In this document: positions 25,690-34,223 of the stretch, in pieces
Layout: each line of letters opens with the position of its first letter
Position numbering within the stretch: position 1 is the first letter of the stretch
Source: Lysinibacillus_B sp050613145
Lineage (GTDB): Bacteria; Bacillota; Bacilli; Bacillales_A; Planococcaceae
Length of the DNA: 64,000 bases
Reading direction: 5' to 3'
Assembly (NCBI RefSeq): GCF_050613145.1
Contig: NZ_CP192507.1
Coordinates: 2,542,001 to 2,606,000, forward strand
Program-made: the position numbers and the translations under genes
Notes under the pieces: model-generated
What the model saw: only the letters and a program-made list of their open reading frames with translations
Databases searched by the model: none
Told to the model about the DNA's origin: nothing

Positions 25690-25728
25690 AAAATACAAAA
25701 GAGACTAGTGGCAAATAGCACTAGTCTC
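25690..25728 (-). terminator. Attenuator terminator downstream of the glycine riboswitch
   Basis: GAGACTAGTG/CACTAGTCTC with an 8-nt loop is followed by TTTTGTATTTT on the minus strand. It lies between the glycine aptamer and the permease start, so it is the likely expression platform. Confidence 0.85.
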
Positions 25729-25824
25729 ATTAAACGTAAGAATAACAAAAAAATTCGACATGTTAAAGCTATAAATCGACATTGACAAGAAATCGTCAAA
25801 TTTACGTGTAACATGTAAACCATT

Positions 25825-25925
25825 CAGCTAAAATAGCTGATCTTTATTACCCTTCTGTCCTTTTGCCTGAGATAGTGAACCCTTCGGCGACGCTTTATGC
25901 GTTCTCTCCAGAAAATGCTCCTGCT
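25825..25925 (-). ncRNA. Glycine riboswitch aptamer
   Basis: On the minus strand the RNA carries the conserved glycine aptamer core: TCTGGAGAGAAC, then GCCGAAGGG, then ATCTCAGGCAAAAGGACAGA. Only one full core is visible, so it appears to be a single-aptamer type with a short stem after it. It precedes a terminator and the permease gene by about 220 bp. Confidence 0.9.
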
Positions 25926-26131
25926 ATAGTGTGATCCATAGCATTCAACGCGTTGTATATGCCTTGTTCTTGACAAGGTGATGTTATTTCAAGATAGTTA
26001 CTATCTTAACAGGAAGGAATGAATTATGCAATTTAATATTATTTCATAATATTCTTTCTGCAGAAATATTCTACATAAAAGAGACAACCTCTCGACCGAA
26101 AGCATATTAATAAGTAAAACTTATTTTTAAA
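25926..26131. other. Promoter region of the glycine riboswitch transcript
   Basis: About 200 bp of AT-rich sequence separate the bioY terminator from the glycine aptamer. It holds the inverted repeat AAGATAGTTACTATCTT at about 25992-26008. No reading frame is credible. The promoter for the permease transcript should lie here. Confidence 0.45.
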
Positions 26132-26174
26132 TATAATAAAATCCAGTACCTTGCAGAACAGGTAACTGGATTTT
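26132..26174 (-). terminator. Terminator after bioY
   Basis: AATCCAGTTACC pairs with GGTACTGGATT across a short loop with a TTTTAT tail on the minus strand. It lies immediately after the bioY stop. Confidence 0.75.
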
Positions 26175-26181
26175 GCTATTT

Positions 26182-26793
26182 CTATTTAATCGGAATAAAT
26201 TTCAATGTTTTCTGAATACGATAAGCAAAGAAACCTGCAAAAATTGCTAAAACGATATCTTTTGGCATTGGTGGAATCATCCAAGCCCAAGCCATTTTGT
26301 ATGAGAATCCTTCTGGTGCCCCCGCCCATAATGTATAAGCATAGTACATCCAGTTTGTCCCAATTACATAGTTTACAGCCATTGCTAGTAAAGCTGCAAC
26401 AACATAAGACGTAAACGTTTGGAAACGCTCCACAATCCAACCAGCTATAAATGCACTTAAAATAAATGTTACAACAAATCCAAATGTTGGCAATAAAATA
26501 GCTGAGAAGCCACCACTAAATTTTGCAAAGACTGGTGCACCTGCAATACCAACCAACATATAAACTGTACAAGCGATTGCCCCTTTTCTGCTACCAAGCA
26601 CAAGACCAGCAAGAATCGCAAAAAATGTTTGTAGTGTAATCGGTACACCGCCGATTACTAAAAACGGCGCAAATGCTGTAATATTGGCACCAATCATCAT
26701 TAGCGTCGCAAATAATCCGCAATGTACTAAATCAACGACGCGCCACTTTGGTAAAGGTTTTGATACTGTTTCCACAAAAGACACTCCTATCAA
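26182..26793 (-). CDS. bioY: Biotin transporter BioY (ECF S component)
   Basis: This is a 203-residue membrane protein with six hydrophobic segments. The family signature reads GGVPITLQTFFAILAGLVLG followed by SRKGAIACTVYMLVGIAGAPVF. It binds biotin and works with the shared ECF energising module, whose genes are not in this window. A BirA operator lies 75 bp upstream, so it should be shut off when biotin is plentiful. Single-gene operon with its own terminator. Confidence 0.94.
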   Translation of the reverse strand: MIGVSFVETVSKPLPKWRVVDLVHCGLFATLMMIGANITAFAPFLVIGGVPITLQTFFAILAGLVLGSRKGAIACTVYMLVGIAGAPVFAKFSGGFSAILLPTFGFVVTFILSAFIAGWIVERFQTFTSYVVAALLAMAVNYVIGTNWMYYAYTLWAGAPEGFSYKMAWAWMIPPMPKDIVLAIFAGFFAYRIQKTLKFIPIK

Positions 26794-26867
26794 TCAATGA
26801 AATCGTATATAGGCGAAAAAAGAATCATACGCTGATTAAAAAATCACCTATATCGCATAGAATTTAT

Positions 26868-26898
26868 AAGTTAACCTTAGAAATTTTTATGTTAACAA
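26868..26898. promoter_or_regulatory. BirA operator of bioY
   Basis: On the minus strand TTGTTAAC is followed after 15 bases by GTTAAC. This is the spacing and sequence of the Firmicute BirA (biotin repressor) site, as in the B. subtilis bioW operator. It lies upstream of bioY in a likely promoter region. Confidence 0.85.
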
Positions 26899-26957
26899 AA
26901 ATAATATAGAATAAGCTTTTTTATGTCAACCGTTTTTTTATTGTTGTTAACTTAAAA

Positions 26958-26988
26958 TAGTAGAAGCGGTAGCCGCTTCTACTATTTT
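26958..26988. terminator. Bidirectional-looking hairpin after the ABC-F gene
   Basis: The 12-bp stem TAGTAGAAGCGG/CCGCTTCTACTA has almost no loop and is flanked by T runs on the plus strand (TTTTTA) and, weaker, on the minus strand. It directly follows the stop of the ABC-F gene. Confidence 0.75.
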
Positions 26989-28586
26989 TACATTTCTTTT
27001 AACACCGCTACGATTTCATTAAAACGCCGATTTAATTGGGCATATTCCGGATGACTCGTCGTCATAAACGATAACTTCCCTAGTATTTCTTGCTGTTCAT
27101 TTAATAGCTGCAACCGCCTTGCCTCATTTGTATCTGCCTTTTGAATTGCTATTGGTGCTTTTATTTGACCATTTTTTATTTCCCACGTTTTATTCGTTAT
27201 TTTTTCGACAAAATAACGGTCATGTGAAACAACAAGCAATGAACCATTGTAATGCTGCAATGTTTTTTCAAGCTGTTCACGTGATGGCAAGTCTAAATGA
27301 TTGGTCGGTTCATCAAGTATAAGCAAATCTTTTTGCTCCAAAATGTATTGCATCAGTTTACATTTCACACGCTCGCCCATGCTCATACTATCAAAAGGCT
27401 GTGCCCACTGTACACTCGTAAAGCCAAGGCGTTTCATTAAATGTTGCACTTTTCCGCGCCCTTCAAATGTCGGTTGATAGAAAAACTGTTCTGGCGCTTG
27501 ATCTAATGGCAAATCAAATACATTTTGTGTTAAATAACCGATTTGTGCCGTTGGTGAAAGCCAAATCTCACCTTCAGCCGTTTCAAGCCCCATCAGTATA
27601 TTAAGTAATGTTGTTTTCCCTGCTCCATTTGGACCAACGAGCGCAATTTTATCACCTGTAAGCATCGTTCCATTCACGTGCTTTAATAAGTGACGGTTGC
27701 TATAGCTTTTGCTAACATTTTTTAGCTCCATTAATCGCTTACCGCGCTTTCTGCTCTGAGGAATGGAAAAATCAACCGCATATTCCTCTTTCACTGCCTC
27801 TACTTGATGCTTGTCAAACTCTTTTTCTAACCGTTTACGTTTGGACTTTACTTGCGCATCCATCCGCTTTGCCTTGACACGATAAAACTCTTTGAAACCT
27901 TCCTGCTTCGTTGATTGCCGATGTGCTTTTTCTGACCAAGAGGCTAAATTAGCTAGCTGTTGCTCAACTCGTTCAAATTCCTTTTGCTGCACTTCATATT
28001 GATGTTGCTGTGCCTTCCGCTGTTCGTCACGTTGCTTTTTATAGGTCGTGTAGTTTCCTTGGTACGAGGTTATTTGCTCGTCTTCAATCGCCCAAATCGT
28101 TGTCGCAACTTCGTCTAAAAAGTGGCGATCATGCGAGACAATCACGACAGCACCTTGATAGCTTTTGATTTCTTCTACGAGTAGCAGTAAAGACTGGGCA
28201 TCTAAATGATTCGTCGGCTCATCTAATAATAAAATATGTGCATTTGCTTGAAACCCTTGCATTAATCGGAATTTTAGCTTCTCCCCACCACTCAAGTTTT
28301 CATAAGAAACATTAGGAATCGACCATAGCCGCTTTATTTGTTCAGCTGAAAAGTACTCTGCCTCCTGCTTTACATAGGCAATTTCGATTGGTTGGAGGTG
28401 TTGGATCATTCCGGTTGATGGTTTTCTATTTTGTGCAATAACTTCAAGCAGTGTCGATTTCCCCGCACCATTTTTTCCAATAATACCGATTACTTCGTTC
28501 TCCTTGATCGTTAACGTGATTTCTTTCAAAAGCGGTTGCTCTTGAATCGAAATCATAACATTGTTTAGCTTTAATAGTTCTTTCAT
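26988..28586 (-). CDS. ABC-F ribosomal protection protein (VmlR/Vga/Msr-like)
   Basis: This is a 532-residue soluble tandem ABC ATPase without membrane segments. The first domain has GIIGKNGAGKST, LSGGEKLKFRLM and ILLLDEPTNHLD. A basic coiled linker (KRMDAQVKSKRKRLEKEFDK) is the interdomain arm. The second domain has ALVGPNGAGKTT, MSMGERVKCKLM and LLILDEPTNHLD. Such proteins displace antibiotics from, or rescue, ribosomes. The start is the ATG at 28586 after AGGAGG. The upstream leader with its terminator hairpin suggests drug-inducible attenuation. The exact drug spectrum is unknown. Confidence 0.88.
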   Translation of the reverse strand: MKELLKLNNVMISIQEQPLLKEITLTIKENEVIGIIGKNGAGKSTLLEVIAQNRKPSTGMIQHLQPIEIAYVKQEAEYFSAEQIKRLWSIPNVSYENLSGGEKLKFRLMQGFQANAHILLLDEPTNHLDAQSLLLLVEEIKSYQGAVVIVSHDRHFLDEVATTIWAIEDEQITSYQGNYTTYKKQRDEQRKAQQHQYEVQQKEFERVEQQLANLASWSEKAHRQSTKQEGFKEFYRVKAKRMDAQVKSKRKRLEKEFDKHQVEAVKEEYAVDFSIPQSRKRGKRLMELKNVSKSYSNRHLLKHVNGTMLTGDKIALVGPNGAGKTTLLNILMGLETAEGEIWLSPTAQIGYLTQNVFDLPLDQAPEQFFYQPTFEGRGKVQHLMKRLGFTSVQWAQPFDSMSMGERVKCKLMQYILEQKDLLILDEPTNHLDLPSREQLEKTLQHYNGSLLVVSHDRYFVEKITNKTWEIKNGQIKAPIAIQKADTNEARRLQLLNEQQEILGKLSFMTTSHPEYAQLNRRFNEIVAVLKEM

Positions 28587-28835
28587 ACACAGTCCTCCTA
28601 AGCTTGGGAGGAACAAAAAAACCCTCCCAAATTGAATTGGAAGGATTAATCTACAGCATGCACAAATACACTTATCCCTTTAAAGATAAGCTACGTTATT
28701 TATGGAAATGGGCAGACTAATCCTATTGTTTGTTGAATCGAATGTTCGATTTGGTCCAAAAAATAAGATTAGTTTAACATCGGCCACCCATCTTCCCTTC
28801 ATTGTTTGTTAGTTTCACTATAGCATAGCGATTTT
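28587..28835 (-). promoter_or_regulatory. Leader region of the ABC-F gene, probable attenuator
   Basis: About 245 nt separate a TATGCTATAGT-like -10 region (about 28817-28827) from the gene. It includes a small frame MGGRC-stop and, in another register, a 40-codon frame (MKGRWVADVKLIL...). Complementary blocks CTAATCTTAT/ATAGGATTAG and a terminator hairpin at 28614-28643 follow, then a competing AGGAGG-containing hairpin CCTCCCAAG/CTTAGGAGG. This layout resembles ribosome-stalling attenuators of vga/lsa/vmlR genes. Confidence 0.55.
28614..28643 (-). terminator. Terminator hairpin inside the ABC-F leader
   Basis: CCTTCCAA/TTGGGAGG with a 6-nt loop is followed by GTTTTTTT on the minus strand, 28 nt before the start codon. 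It would end transcription prematurely unless an alternative fold forms. Confidence 0.75.
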
Positions 28836-28842
28836 TCACTAG

Positions 28843-29388
28843 TCAAAGCTTTTCATAGTCTTCTTTTAATAGCCCATATACATCATGATCCACAAATCGA
28901 TTATAGAGCCATTCTACTTGGCGCACACAGCCTTCTTTTTGGAAGCCTAGCTTTTCTGGGATGGCTTGACTTCTTTTATTACCCGTTGCTACACGAATTT
29001 CTATGCGGTTTAAGTTATTTTCTATAAAACAATATTTTATGACTGCCTCACATGCACGTACCATTAAGCCCTTCCCTTGATATTCTTCTCCTAGCCAATA
29101 GCCAATCGATGTCGAACGGTTTGCCCAGTTAATACTATGTAACCCTATCATACCAGCAATTTTCCCCTGATAGCAAATGGCTAACTGAAAGCCATTGTTT
29201 TTCGCAAATTGCTGAAGCGTAAAATCAATAAAACTCTCCGAATCTGCTACTGACTTTGTAGCATCGACCCACGGTAACCATTCTCTTAAGTAAGAGCGGC
29301 TACTATCCGTCAATGTAAACAGCTCTTCTGCATGTCGTTTTTCTAATAGACCTAAATACGTATCAGCATTTATTTGAATTGTAAACAT
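28843..29388 (-). CDS. GNAT N-acetyltransferase, RimJ/RimL type
   Basis: This is a 181-residue acetyltransferase. It opens FTIQINADTYLGLLEKRHAE and has SRSYLREWLPWVDATKSVAD, the typical RimL-like start. The acetyl-CoA segment reads IGYWLGEEYQGKGLMVRACE, followed by RIEIRVATGNKRSQAIPEKLGF. The start at ATG 29388 has AGGTGG upstream. Substrate may be a ribosomal protein N terminus, a peptide or a drug. Confidence 0.88.
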   Translation of the reverse strand: MFTIQINADTYLGLLEKRHAEELFTLTDSSRSYLREWLPWVDATKSVADSESFIDFTLQQFAKNNGFQLAICYQGKIAGMIGLHSINWANRSTSIGYWLGEEYQGKGLMVRACEAVIKYCFIENNLNRIEIRVATGNKRSQAIPEKLGFQKEGCVRQVEWLYNRFVDHDVYGLLKEDYEKL

Positions 29389-29399
29389 CACAATACCAC

Positions 29400-29840
29400 C
29401 TACCAATATTTAATATAATGTAAGACGCTATCTTCTATATGCATTCCGACTTTTTCATAAAGTTGTTGCGCTTGTACATTGGAGATTGCTGTTTCTAATG
29501 TAATATAACGTGCATTTTGCGCCTCACAAAAAGTAAAGCATTGTTCAATGAGCGCTTGTGCTACGCCTTTTTGCCGAGCAATTGGACTTACGTATAAATC
29601 ATTTAAAATATACGCTCGCTTTAGCCCAACTGTAGAAAACGTAGGATAAAGCTGGACAAATCCAACCGTTACATGTTCAATTATTGCAATAAATATTATA
29701 GAATCTTTGTTTACCAAGCGGTGTTGTAAAAAATGCTTCGCCGCTACTACATCACTTGGTTGCTCATAAAACTGGCGATATTCATCGAGCAACTTACTTG
29801 TTTCTTCTAAACGATTTTCCGTCAATTGTTCAATCTCCAT
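29400..29840 (-). CDS. GNAT N-acetyltransferase
   Basis: This is a 146-residue acetyltransferase with the acetyl-CoA motif VSPIARQKGVAQALIEQCFT and the C-terminal ISNVQAQQLYEKVGM. It is followed 11 bp later by another GNAT gene, so the two are probably one operon. Its start overlaps the stop of an upstream frame that looks 5'-truncated (29830-30084). Substrate unknown. Confidence 0.87.
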   Translation of the reverse strand: MEIEQLTENRLEETSKLLDEYRQFYEQPSDVVAAKHFLQHRLVNKDSIIFIAIIEHVTVGFVQLYPTFSTVGLKRAYILNDLYVSPIARQKGVAQALIEQCFTFCEAQNARYITLETAISNVQAQQLYEKVGMHIEDSVLHYIKYW

Positions 29841-30084
29841 GCCTATCTTCCCTTTCTATATGTTCTTCCATTAACATTTCAATTTCTTTCGCATTATATT
29901 GATCGGACGAATTTAATCCACGTACTACATTTTTCTGTCTTTCTAGTGAATGATTTTGACTAAAGTTCCATTTTCCTTCTATTCTACTAATCTGAATTTC
30001 AAAGTTAATAAGTGTAACGCTGAAAACTACTGCGCCGTTAATACAATAAGAAAAAAAGAGCTGTATAAAAGTTAAATATTCGCT
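29830..30084 (-). pseudogene. 5'-truncated coding remnant of unknown family
   Basis: An open minus-strand frame of about 84 codons ends with RGLNSSDQYNAKEIEMLMEE followed by a charged tail, and its stop overlaps the next start. It reads like real protein: a hydrophobic stretch (VVFSVTLINFEI) and then an amphipathic charged tail. No usable start codon occurs in the first 65 codons. It may be the tail of a membrane protein gene whose 5' part was lost when the hydrolase region arrived. Confidence 0.4.
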
Positions 30085-30088
30085 AATA

Positions 30089-31075
30089 TTAACGATTTAA
30101 ACTTTCTATAAACTCTTCTGATTCCTCAGCTATTCGCTCATAGTCAATACTATGAACATAGTGAGAGGAGTCTAACTCAATTAATTTACCATTAGAAATC
30201 ATACTAATAAAATCATGTTGAATTCCATTCCACGTTTTATGATCAAAACCTGTTCCCTCACCATTGGATGCAAACAACAATATAGGAATGTTCGGCATTC
30301 CAACTTTTTTGACTTTTTGTGCATTTGCTTTTATCTTATTTATTTCATTGATCATATCTTTAGTCAATGTTCTTCGATAAAAAATTACTTTATACAACTT
30401 TTTCTCTTTATCTGTTAAATTTCCGTATTTTATTGCGTCACTTTCCGATAGATTTGGAATCCACCTGGTTAAACCCATATTTGCAGCTAAAGTACCTAAT
30501 CGAACGAGGAACATATTGATATCTAAATCTTCATATGCAGCTGGAACAGCCATATCTAATCCAATAATAGCTTTTATTTCATCAGGATAGTCTTGCGCCC
30601 ATTTCAAGGCTTCAATGCCAGACATAGAATGAGGAAATAAAATATATGGGCCTTCAACTCCTAATTTAAAAAGAGCTTCTTTTGTTTCAGCTAGAATTGT
30701 ATCGATGTCTCGATCAGTATCTGTGACTTCGCTAAATCCATAACCTGCCTTTTCAACAACAGCAATTTTATATTTATCGCTTAACAAGGAATAAAGTGAT
30801 TTAAAATCTAATGCAGGTGAGCTTGTGCCACCACCAGACATAAAAACAAGAGTTTCCTCTCCTTTTCCTTCTATATAAACGTGCATTTGATGACCATTAA
30901 CTTCTACAAGTTGCCCAGTCGGAACAAATAGTTCTCCTTCTTTTGACAATTGTATTTTATGATTAATAAAGCTCACAGAAAGAATCAACACAAAAAACGA
31001 AATAATAACTGTAAATATTATCAACACAATACGTTTAAATCCTCTTTTCTCACCTATATTCTGGCTCTCCACCAT
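30089..31075 (-). CDS. Membrane-anchored alpha/beta hydrolase
   Basis: This is a 328-residue protein with one N-terminal transmembrane helix (RIVLIIFTVIISFFVLILSV) and an extracytoplasmic hydrolase domain. VFMSGGGTSSPALDF forms the oxyanion region, and LFPHSMSGIEALKW is the nucleophile elbow with Ser in HSMSG. DSSHYVHSIDYERIAEE supplies the catalytic His. The start is uncertain: the ATG at 31075 gives a normal anchor, while the open frame continues to a TTG at 31168. Codon use is more AT-rich than its neighbours. It borders an ISL3 remnant, which suggests acquisition. Confidence 0.8.
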   Translation of the reverse strand: MVESQNIGEKRGFKRIVLIIFTVIISFFVLILSVSFINHKIQLSKEGELFVPTGQLVEVNGHQMHVYIEGKGEETLVFMSGGGTSSPALDFKSLYSLLSDKYKIAVVEKAGYGFSEVTDTDRDIDTILAETKEALFKLGVEGPYILFPHSMSGIEALKWAQDYPDEIKAIIGLDMAVPAAYEDLDINMFLVRLGTLAANMGLTRWIPNLSESDAIKYGNLTDKEKKLYKVIFYRRTLTKDMINEINKIKANAQKVKKVGMPNIPILLFASNGEGTGFDHKTWNGIQHDFISMISNGKLIELDSSHYVHSIDYERIAEESEEFIESLNR

Positions 31076-31239
31076 AACTCGTGCTTGATTTTCTATCAAT
31101 TCAATAATTTTACATTTAATTATAGAAGGGAAGCGAAAACTCACGTATTGTAATTGTTGACTAGACAAACCACGAGAGGAGTTTTCACTTTGTACTCCAA
31201 GTTTATCAAAATGCTATTACCGTTACCATCTTTTTCAAA

Positions 31240-31600
31240 TTTTCTTTTCCACCTGATGAAGAACGTTGATTTGTGGCACAGTGGCACCAGGAAGATTTGC
31301 ATATAAAACATATTTATCAAACATTGAATCCTCTGAGATGTATGTTGAAAGCGACAACGATGACACAAGCAAAACGACGATTAACAGCATGGTTTAAACG
31401 CTATCAATTTCATCTGTGTGGTGCCGTTTAAAATTGCAAAAACATTAACAAAAACGTTACTGGATACCATTCTTTTACCGCTATCGAATGGCATTATGGA
31501 AGGCACGAACAATAAAATTAAACTCATCAAAAGACGGGGTTTTGGCTATCGAAATGAAGACCGTTTATTTCTTTGTTTAAGTTTGGAAACAGGTTGCTGA
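31240..31600 (+). pseudogene. ISL3-family transposase remnant
   Basis: Plus-strand translation in shifting frames gives QAKRRLTAWFKRYQFHLCGA, then PFKIAKTLTKTLLDTILLPL and SNGIMEGTNNKIKLIKRRGF with GYRNEDRLFL. The last part is the conserved C-terminal DDE-domain end of ISL3 transposases. Stops near 31253 and 31429 and the lost N terminus show it is inactive. No terminal repeats were identified. Confidence 0.8.
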
Positions 31601-31651
31601 TTTTGTCACCCACGACTTTTGGTGATGAACCAAATGGATGAAAGTAAAATT

Positions 31652-31687
31652 AAAAATGAGTCCGGTGCCATACCGAACTCATTTTTA
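31652..31687. terminator. Bidirectional terminator hairpin
   Basis: AAAAATGAGTCCGG/CCGAACTCATTTTT forms a stem with A and T runs on both sides. It lies 66 bp past the stop of the BtuF-like gene and after the ISL3 remnant. Confidence 0.8.
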
Positions 31688-31752
31688 GCACCTACCTAAT
31701 GAAATAACCTTGTATAATTTTTAAGGTCACTTCAATCTAAAGTGCTTTATCT

Positions 31753-32703
31753 CTATTTAAATAACTCAGGATATGCCGTTTTTGCCACAAGCTCTACTGC
31801 TTCGCCGATACGTGGACCTGGGCGACTTGTCATATCCGCGTCGATTTTGAATACGAGGTCATTTTGCACCGCTTGGATTTGATCCCAGCTTGCACGCGCT
31901 TTAATTTCAGCAACTGGGTCCTCTGTGTAGTACACTGTTGTGAAAATTTGCTCTGGGTTACGTGCAATGACATCTTCTGTTGCCACACTAAACCAACCTT
32001 TTTGATCAGCAAAAATATTTTCCACACCCGCTGCTTCTAAAATCTCTTGTTGGAATGTTTCGCTACCTGTTGTCCAAATATCTGGAGAAGGTGCAATTTC
32101 AAAGTAGATTTTTGATTTTGCTACATCCGCTGTTTTTTCTTGTACTTCAGAAATTTTCACTTTAATATCTTCTACTAGCCTGTCTGCAACTGTTGCTTGT
32201 CCTACAACATCACCAAGTTGTTCAATATCACCATAGACATCTTCAAACGACGTTGCAGATGAAATAACAAATACTTTCACGCCCGCTGCCTCTAGCTGTT
32301 CTACTTGTGCTTCGTCACCAATTGTATACGCAATGACTACATCTGGATTCATCTCGATAATGCGCTCAGCATTAAATGCGTAAGAATCCGATACACGCTC
32401 AATGTCTTGAGCGGCTTCTGGATAATTATCGTAGTCTGTTGCCCCAATGATTTTATCACCTACACCAAGCGCAAATAAAATTTCTGTGTTACTTGGTTGT
32501 AACGAAACAATTGTTTCAGGTACTTCTTCAAATGACACTTCCGTACCGCGGTCATCGACAACTGTATATGGCCCAGCTTCAGCTGCTTCTTCTGTTTCTG
32601 GTGCAGATGCTGACCCTGATATCGTTCCTTCTTCTTTAGCGCCACAAGCCGCTAATAAAAGCGCTGCTGCAAGTGGTGCTACGTATTTCATTTTGTACTT
32701 CAT
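31753..32703 (-). CDS. btuF: Cobalamin/iron-complex ABC transporter substrate-binding lipoprotein, BtuF-like
   Basis: This is a 316-residue Peripla_BP_2 lipoprotein. The signal peptide VAPLAAALLLAAC carries the lipid-modified Cys near residue 20, followed by a Ser/Glu/Ala linker. The mature domain has DDRGTEVSFEEVPETIVSLQ, then PSNTEILFALGVGDKIIGAT and MNPDVVIAYTIGDE, typical of BtuF/FhuD proteins. It sits 3 bp after the PduO-like gene at the end of a B12-riboswitch transcript, which favours cobalamin or a precursor as ligand. No permease or ATPase genes accompany it. Confidence 0.82.
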   Translation of the reverse strand: MKYKMKYVAPLAAALLLAACGAKEEGTISGSASAPETEEAAEAGPYTVVDDRGTEVSFEEVPETIVSLQPSNTEILFALGVGDKIIGATDYDNYPEAAQDIERVSDSYAFNAERIIEMNPDVVIAYTIGDEAQVEQLEAAGVKVFVISSATSFEDVYGDIEQLGDVVGQATVADRLVEDIKVKISEVQEKTADVAKSKIYFEIAPSPDIWTTGSETFQQEILEAAGVENIFADQKGWFSVATEDVIARNPEQIFTTVYYTEDPVAEIKARASWDQIQAVQNDLVFKIDADMTSRPGPRIGEAVELVAKTAYPELFK

Positions 32704-32706
32704 TAT

Positions 32707-33240
32707 CTATCCCTCAATTTTCCCATATGATTTTGATTTAAATGGTATTTCCTCTACACCATGTATTGTATTTACTTCCACAGCTAGTACGAAAAATACA
32801 TTCGCTAGTAGTCCTAAAAATTGAAATAATATCTCTTGGACTTCGCGTTCTTCACTTACTTTATGCAGTGCACGGTACGATTTCTTTGCTTCGCTTCGGC
32901 AAATATGTAATGCTGTTGCACCTAGATGCCCTTGCGGTAGCACAAATTGTTGAATCGTTTCTCCTGCTCTGTCCACAAATTCATCATAAATGCCATCTAG
33001 CCACGCTAAATCCTCTGCTGTAATAGCCACTCTGCCTCGAACAGAGCCATTCACATGATAGGCTAACGGTTGAATTTGTCGTAAAATCGCTAGAACTTCC
33101 GCATTTTTTTCCGATTCTTCTAATATAGCAATCGCGTCTCCGATACGTGTTGTTAGGGAATCGGTGCGGATTTCATAATCGACTAAGCAACTTTTTTCAC
33201 GCATAAATGGATAGCATGAATAACGCCAATCCTTTGCCAT
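32707..33240 (-). CDS. Divergent PduO-like cobalamin adenosyltransferase family protein
   Basis: This is a 177-residue protein. The C-terminal half matches PduO/MMAB adenosyltransferases: FVLPQGHLGATALHICRSEA parallels the FxLPGG...LHxxRTxxRRAER motif, followed by helix VQEILFQFLGLLANVFFVLA. The N-terminal ATP-binding segment of the family (TKTGDxGTT type) is not recognisable; the N terminus reads DWRYSCYPFMREKSCLVDYE. Catalysis is therefore uncertain, and a cobalamin-binding or chaperone role is possible. It lies 2 bp after nrdF and 3 bp before btuF, under a B12 riboswitch. Confidence 0.65.
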   Translation of the reverse strand: MAKDWRYSCYPFMREKSCLVDYEIRTDSLTTRIGDAIAILEESEKNAEVLAILRQIQPLAYHVNGSVRGRVAITAEDLAWLDGIYDEFVDRAGETIQQFVLPQGHLGATALHICRSEAKKSYRALHKVSEEREVQEILFQFLGLLANVFFVLAVEVNTIHGVEEIPFKSKSYGKIEG

Positions 33241-33242
33241 CC

Positions 33243-34223
33243 TTATTCCTTCTTTCTTGCTTCAAAATTAAATGTGTCATCTGTTATCGGCGCTACCTTC
33301 GCTACTGCATATGTTGCACCCTTCTGCGAGAAAAAGTCGTAAGTTGAGCCTTCGTTGCGAATCCCATTCATAACGATTGGATTGACCTCTTCCTCAGGGA
33401 ACATCGCATCAAAGCCTACATTCATTAACGCTTTATTCGCATTGTAGCGAACGTACGCCCTTACTTCTGGTGAAAGACCTGTTTCCGCATAGACATCATC
33501 TGTATATTTCATTTCATTTTGATATAAATCAAGTAAAAACTCATAGCCCCATAGCTTTAAAGCGTCTTGCTGTTCTGGACTAAATTGTTTAAATAAGTTT
33601 TGTGCAAAGAAACCAACTGCGACACCGTGAATGGACTCATCACGTAAGATCAGCGAAATCACTTCCGCGCTATTACGCAAGAAACCTTGTCCCCCTAAAT
33701 ACAATGGGTAAAAGAAACCGGAGTAAAACAGAAACGATTCGAGCATAACGGAAGCATACATCGCCTTCCAAAGTGACTCTGGATTATCTTCTTCAATCGC
33801 CTGATACACTTCGCTAATACGGTTTGCTTTATATTGAAGAAACTCATTCTTTTTGACCCATTCAAACACTTCATCGATTTCGCTATTTGTACAAAGCGTT
33901 GTAAAAATATACGAATAAGACTTAGCATGAATGGCCTCAAATGCGCCAAATACGGTTAGTACTGCCTTCTCTTGAAAATCAGGCGTAAACTTGGCAATCT
34001 CATTCATGCCAATATTTGTTTGTACGGTATCCAGTAATGTCAGCCCACCAAATACTTTTTTATACGTATCTTGATGTTCAAAGCTTTGCCACTGCTTGAC
34101 ATCTTTTGAAACCGCGATTTCTTCTGGGAACCAAATTTGCTTCCACTGCTGATCCCAAAAAACTTGCGCTAAATCACTTGTCGGCTTATTCCAGTTGACC
34201 GCCTCAAAAGTTAAATTTGACAT
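33243..34223 (-). CDS. nrdF: Class Ib ribonucleotide reductase, beta subunit NrdF
   Basis: This is a 326-residue radical-generating dimetal subunit. It begins TFEAVNWNKPTSDLAQVFWD, as NrdF does. Ligand helices include VFGAFEAIHAKSYSYIF (Glu and His) and SLILRDESIHGVAVGFFAQN (Glu and His), with the Tyr-radical environment around HAKSYSYIF. The start is ATG 34223, 9 nt after GGAGGAG, overlapping the end of nrdE by 13 bp. With NrdE it makes deoxyribonucleotides without cobalamin. Confidence 0.93.
   Translation of the reverse strand: MSNLTFEAVNWNKPTSDLAQVFWDQQWKQIWFPEEIAVSKDVKQWQSFEHQDTYKKVFGGLTLLDTVQTNIGMNEIAKFTPDFQEKAVLTVFGAFEAIHAKSYSYIFTTLCTNSEIDEVFEWVKKNEFLQYKANRISEVYQAIEEDNPESLWKAMYASVMLESFLFYSGFFYPLYLGGQGFLRNSAEVISLILRDESIHGVAVGFFAQNLFKQFSPEQQDALKLWGYEFLLDLYQNEMKYTDDVYAETGLSPEVRAYVRYNANKALMNVGFDAMFPEEEVNPIVMNGIRNEGSTYDFFSQKGATYAVAKVAPITDDTFNFEARKKE

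Noticed and set aside
31141..31368. A 75-codon minus-strand frame near the ISL3 remnant
   Set aside because: It is antisense to the degenerate transposase and has no ribosome site or similarity.
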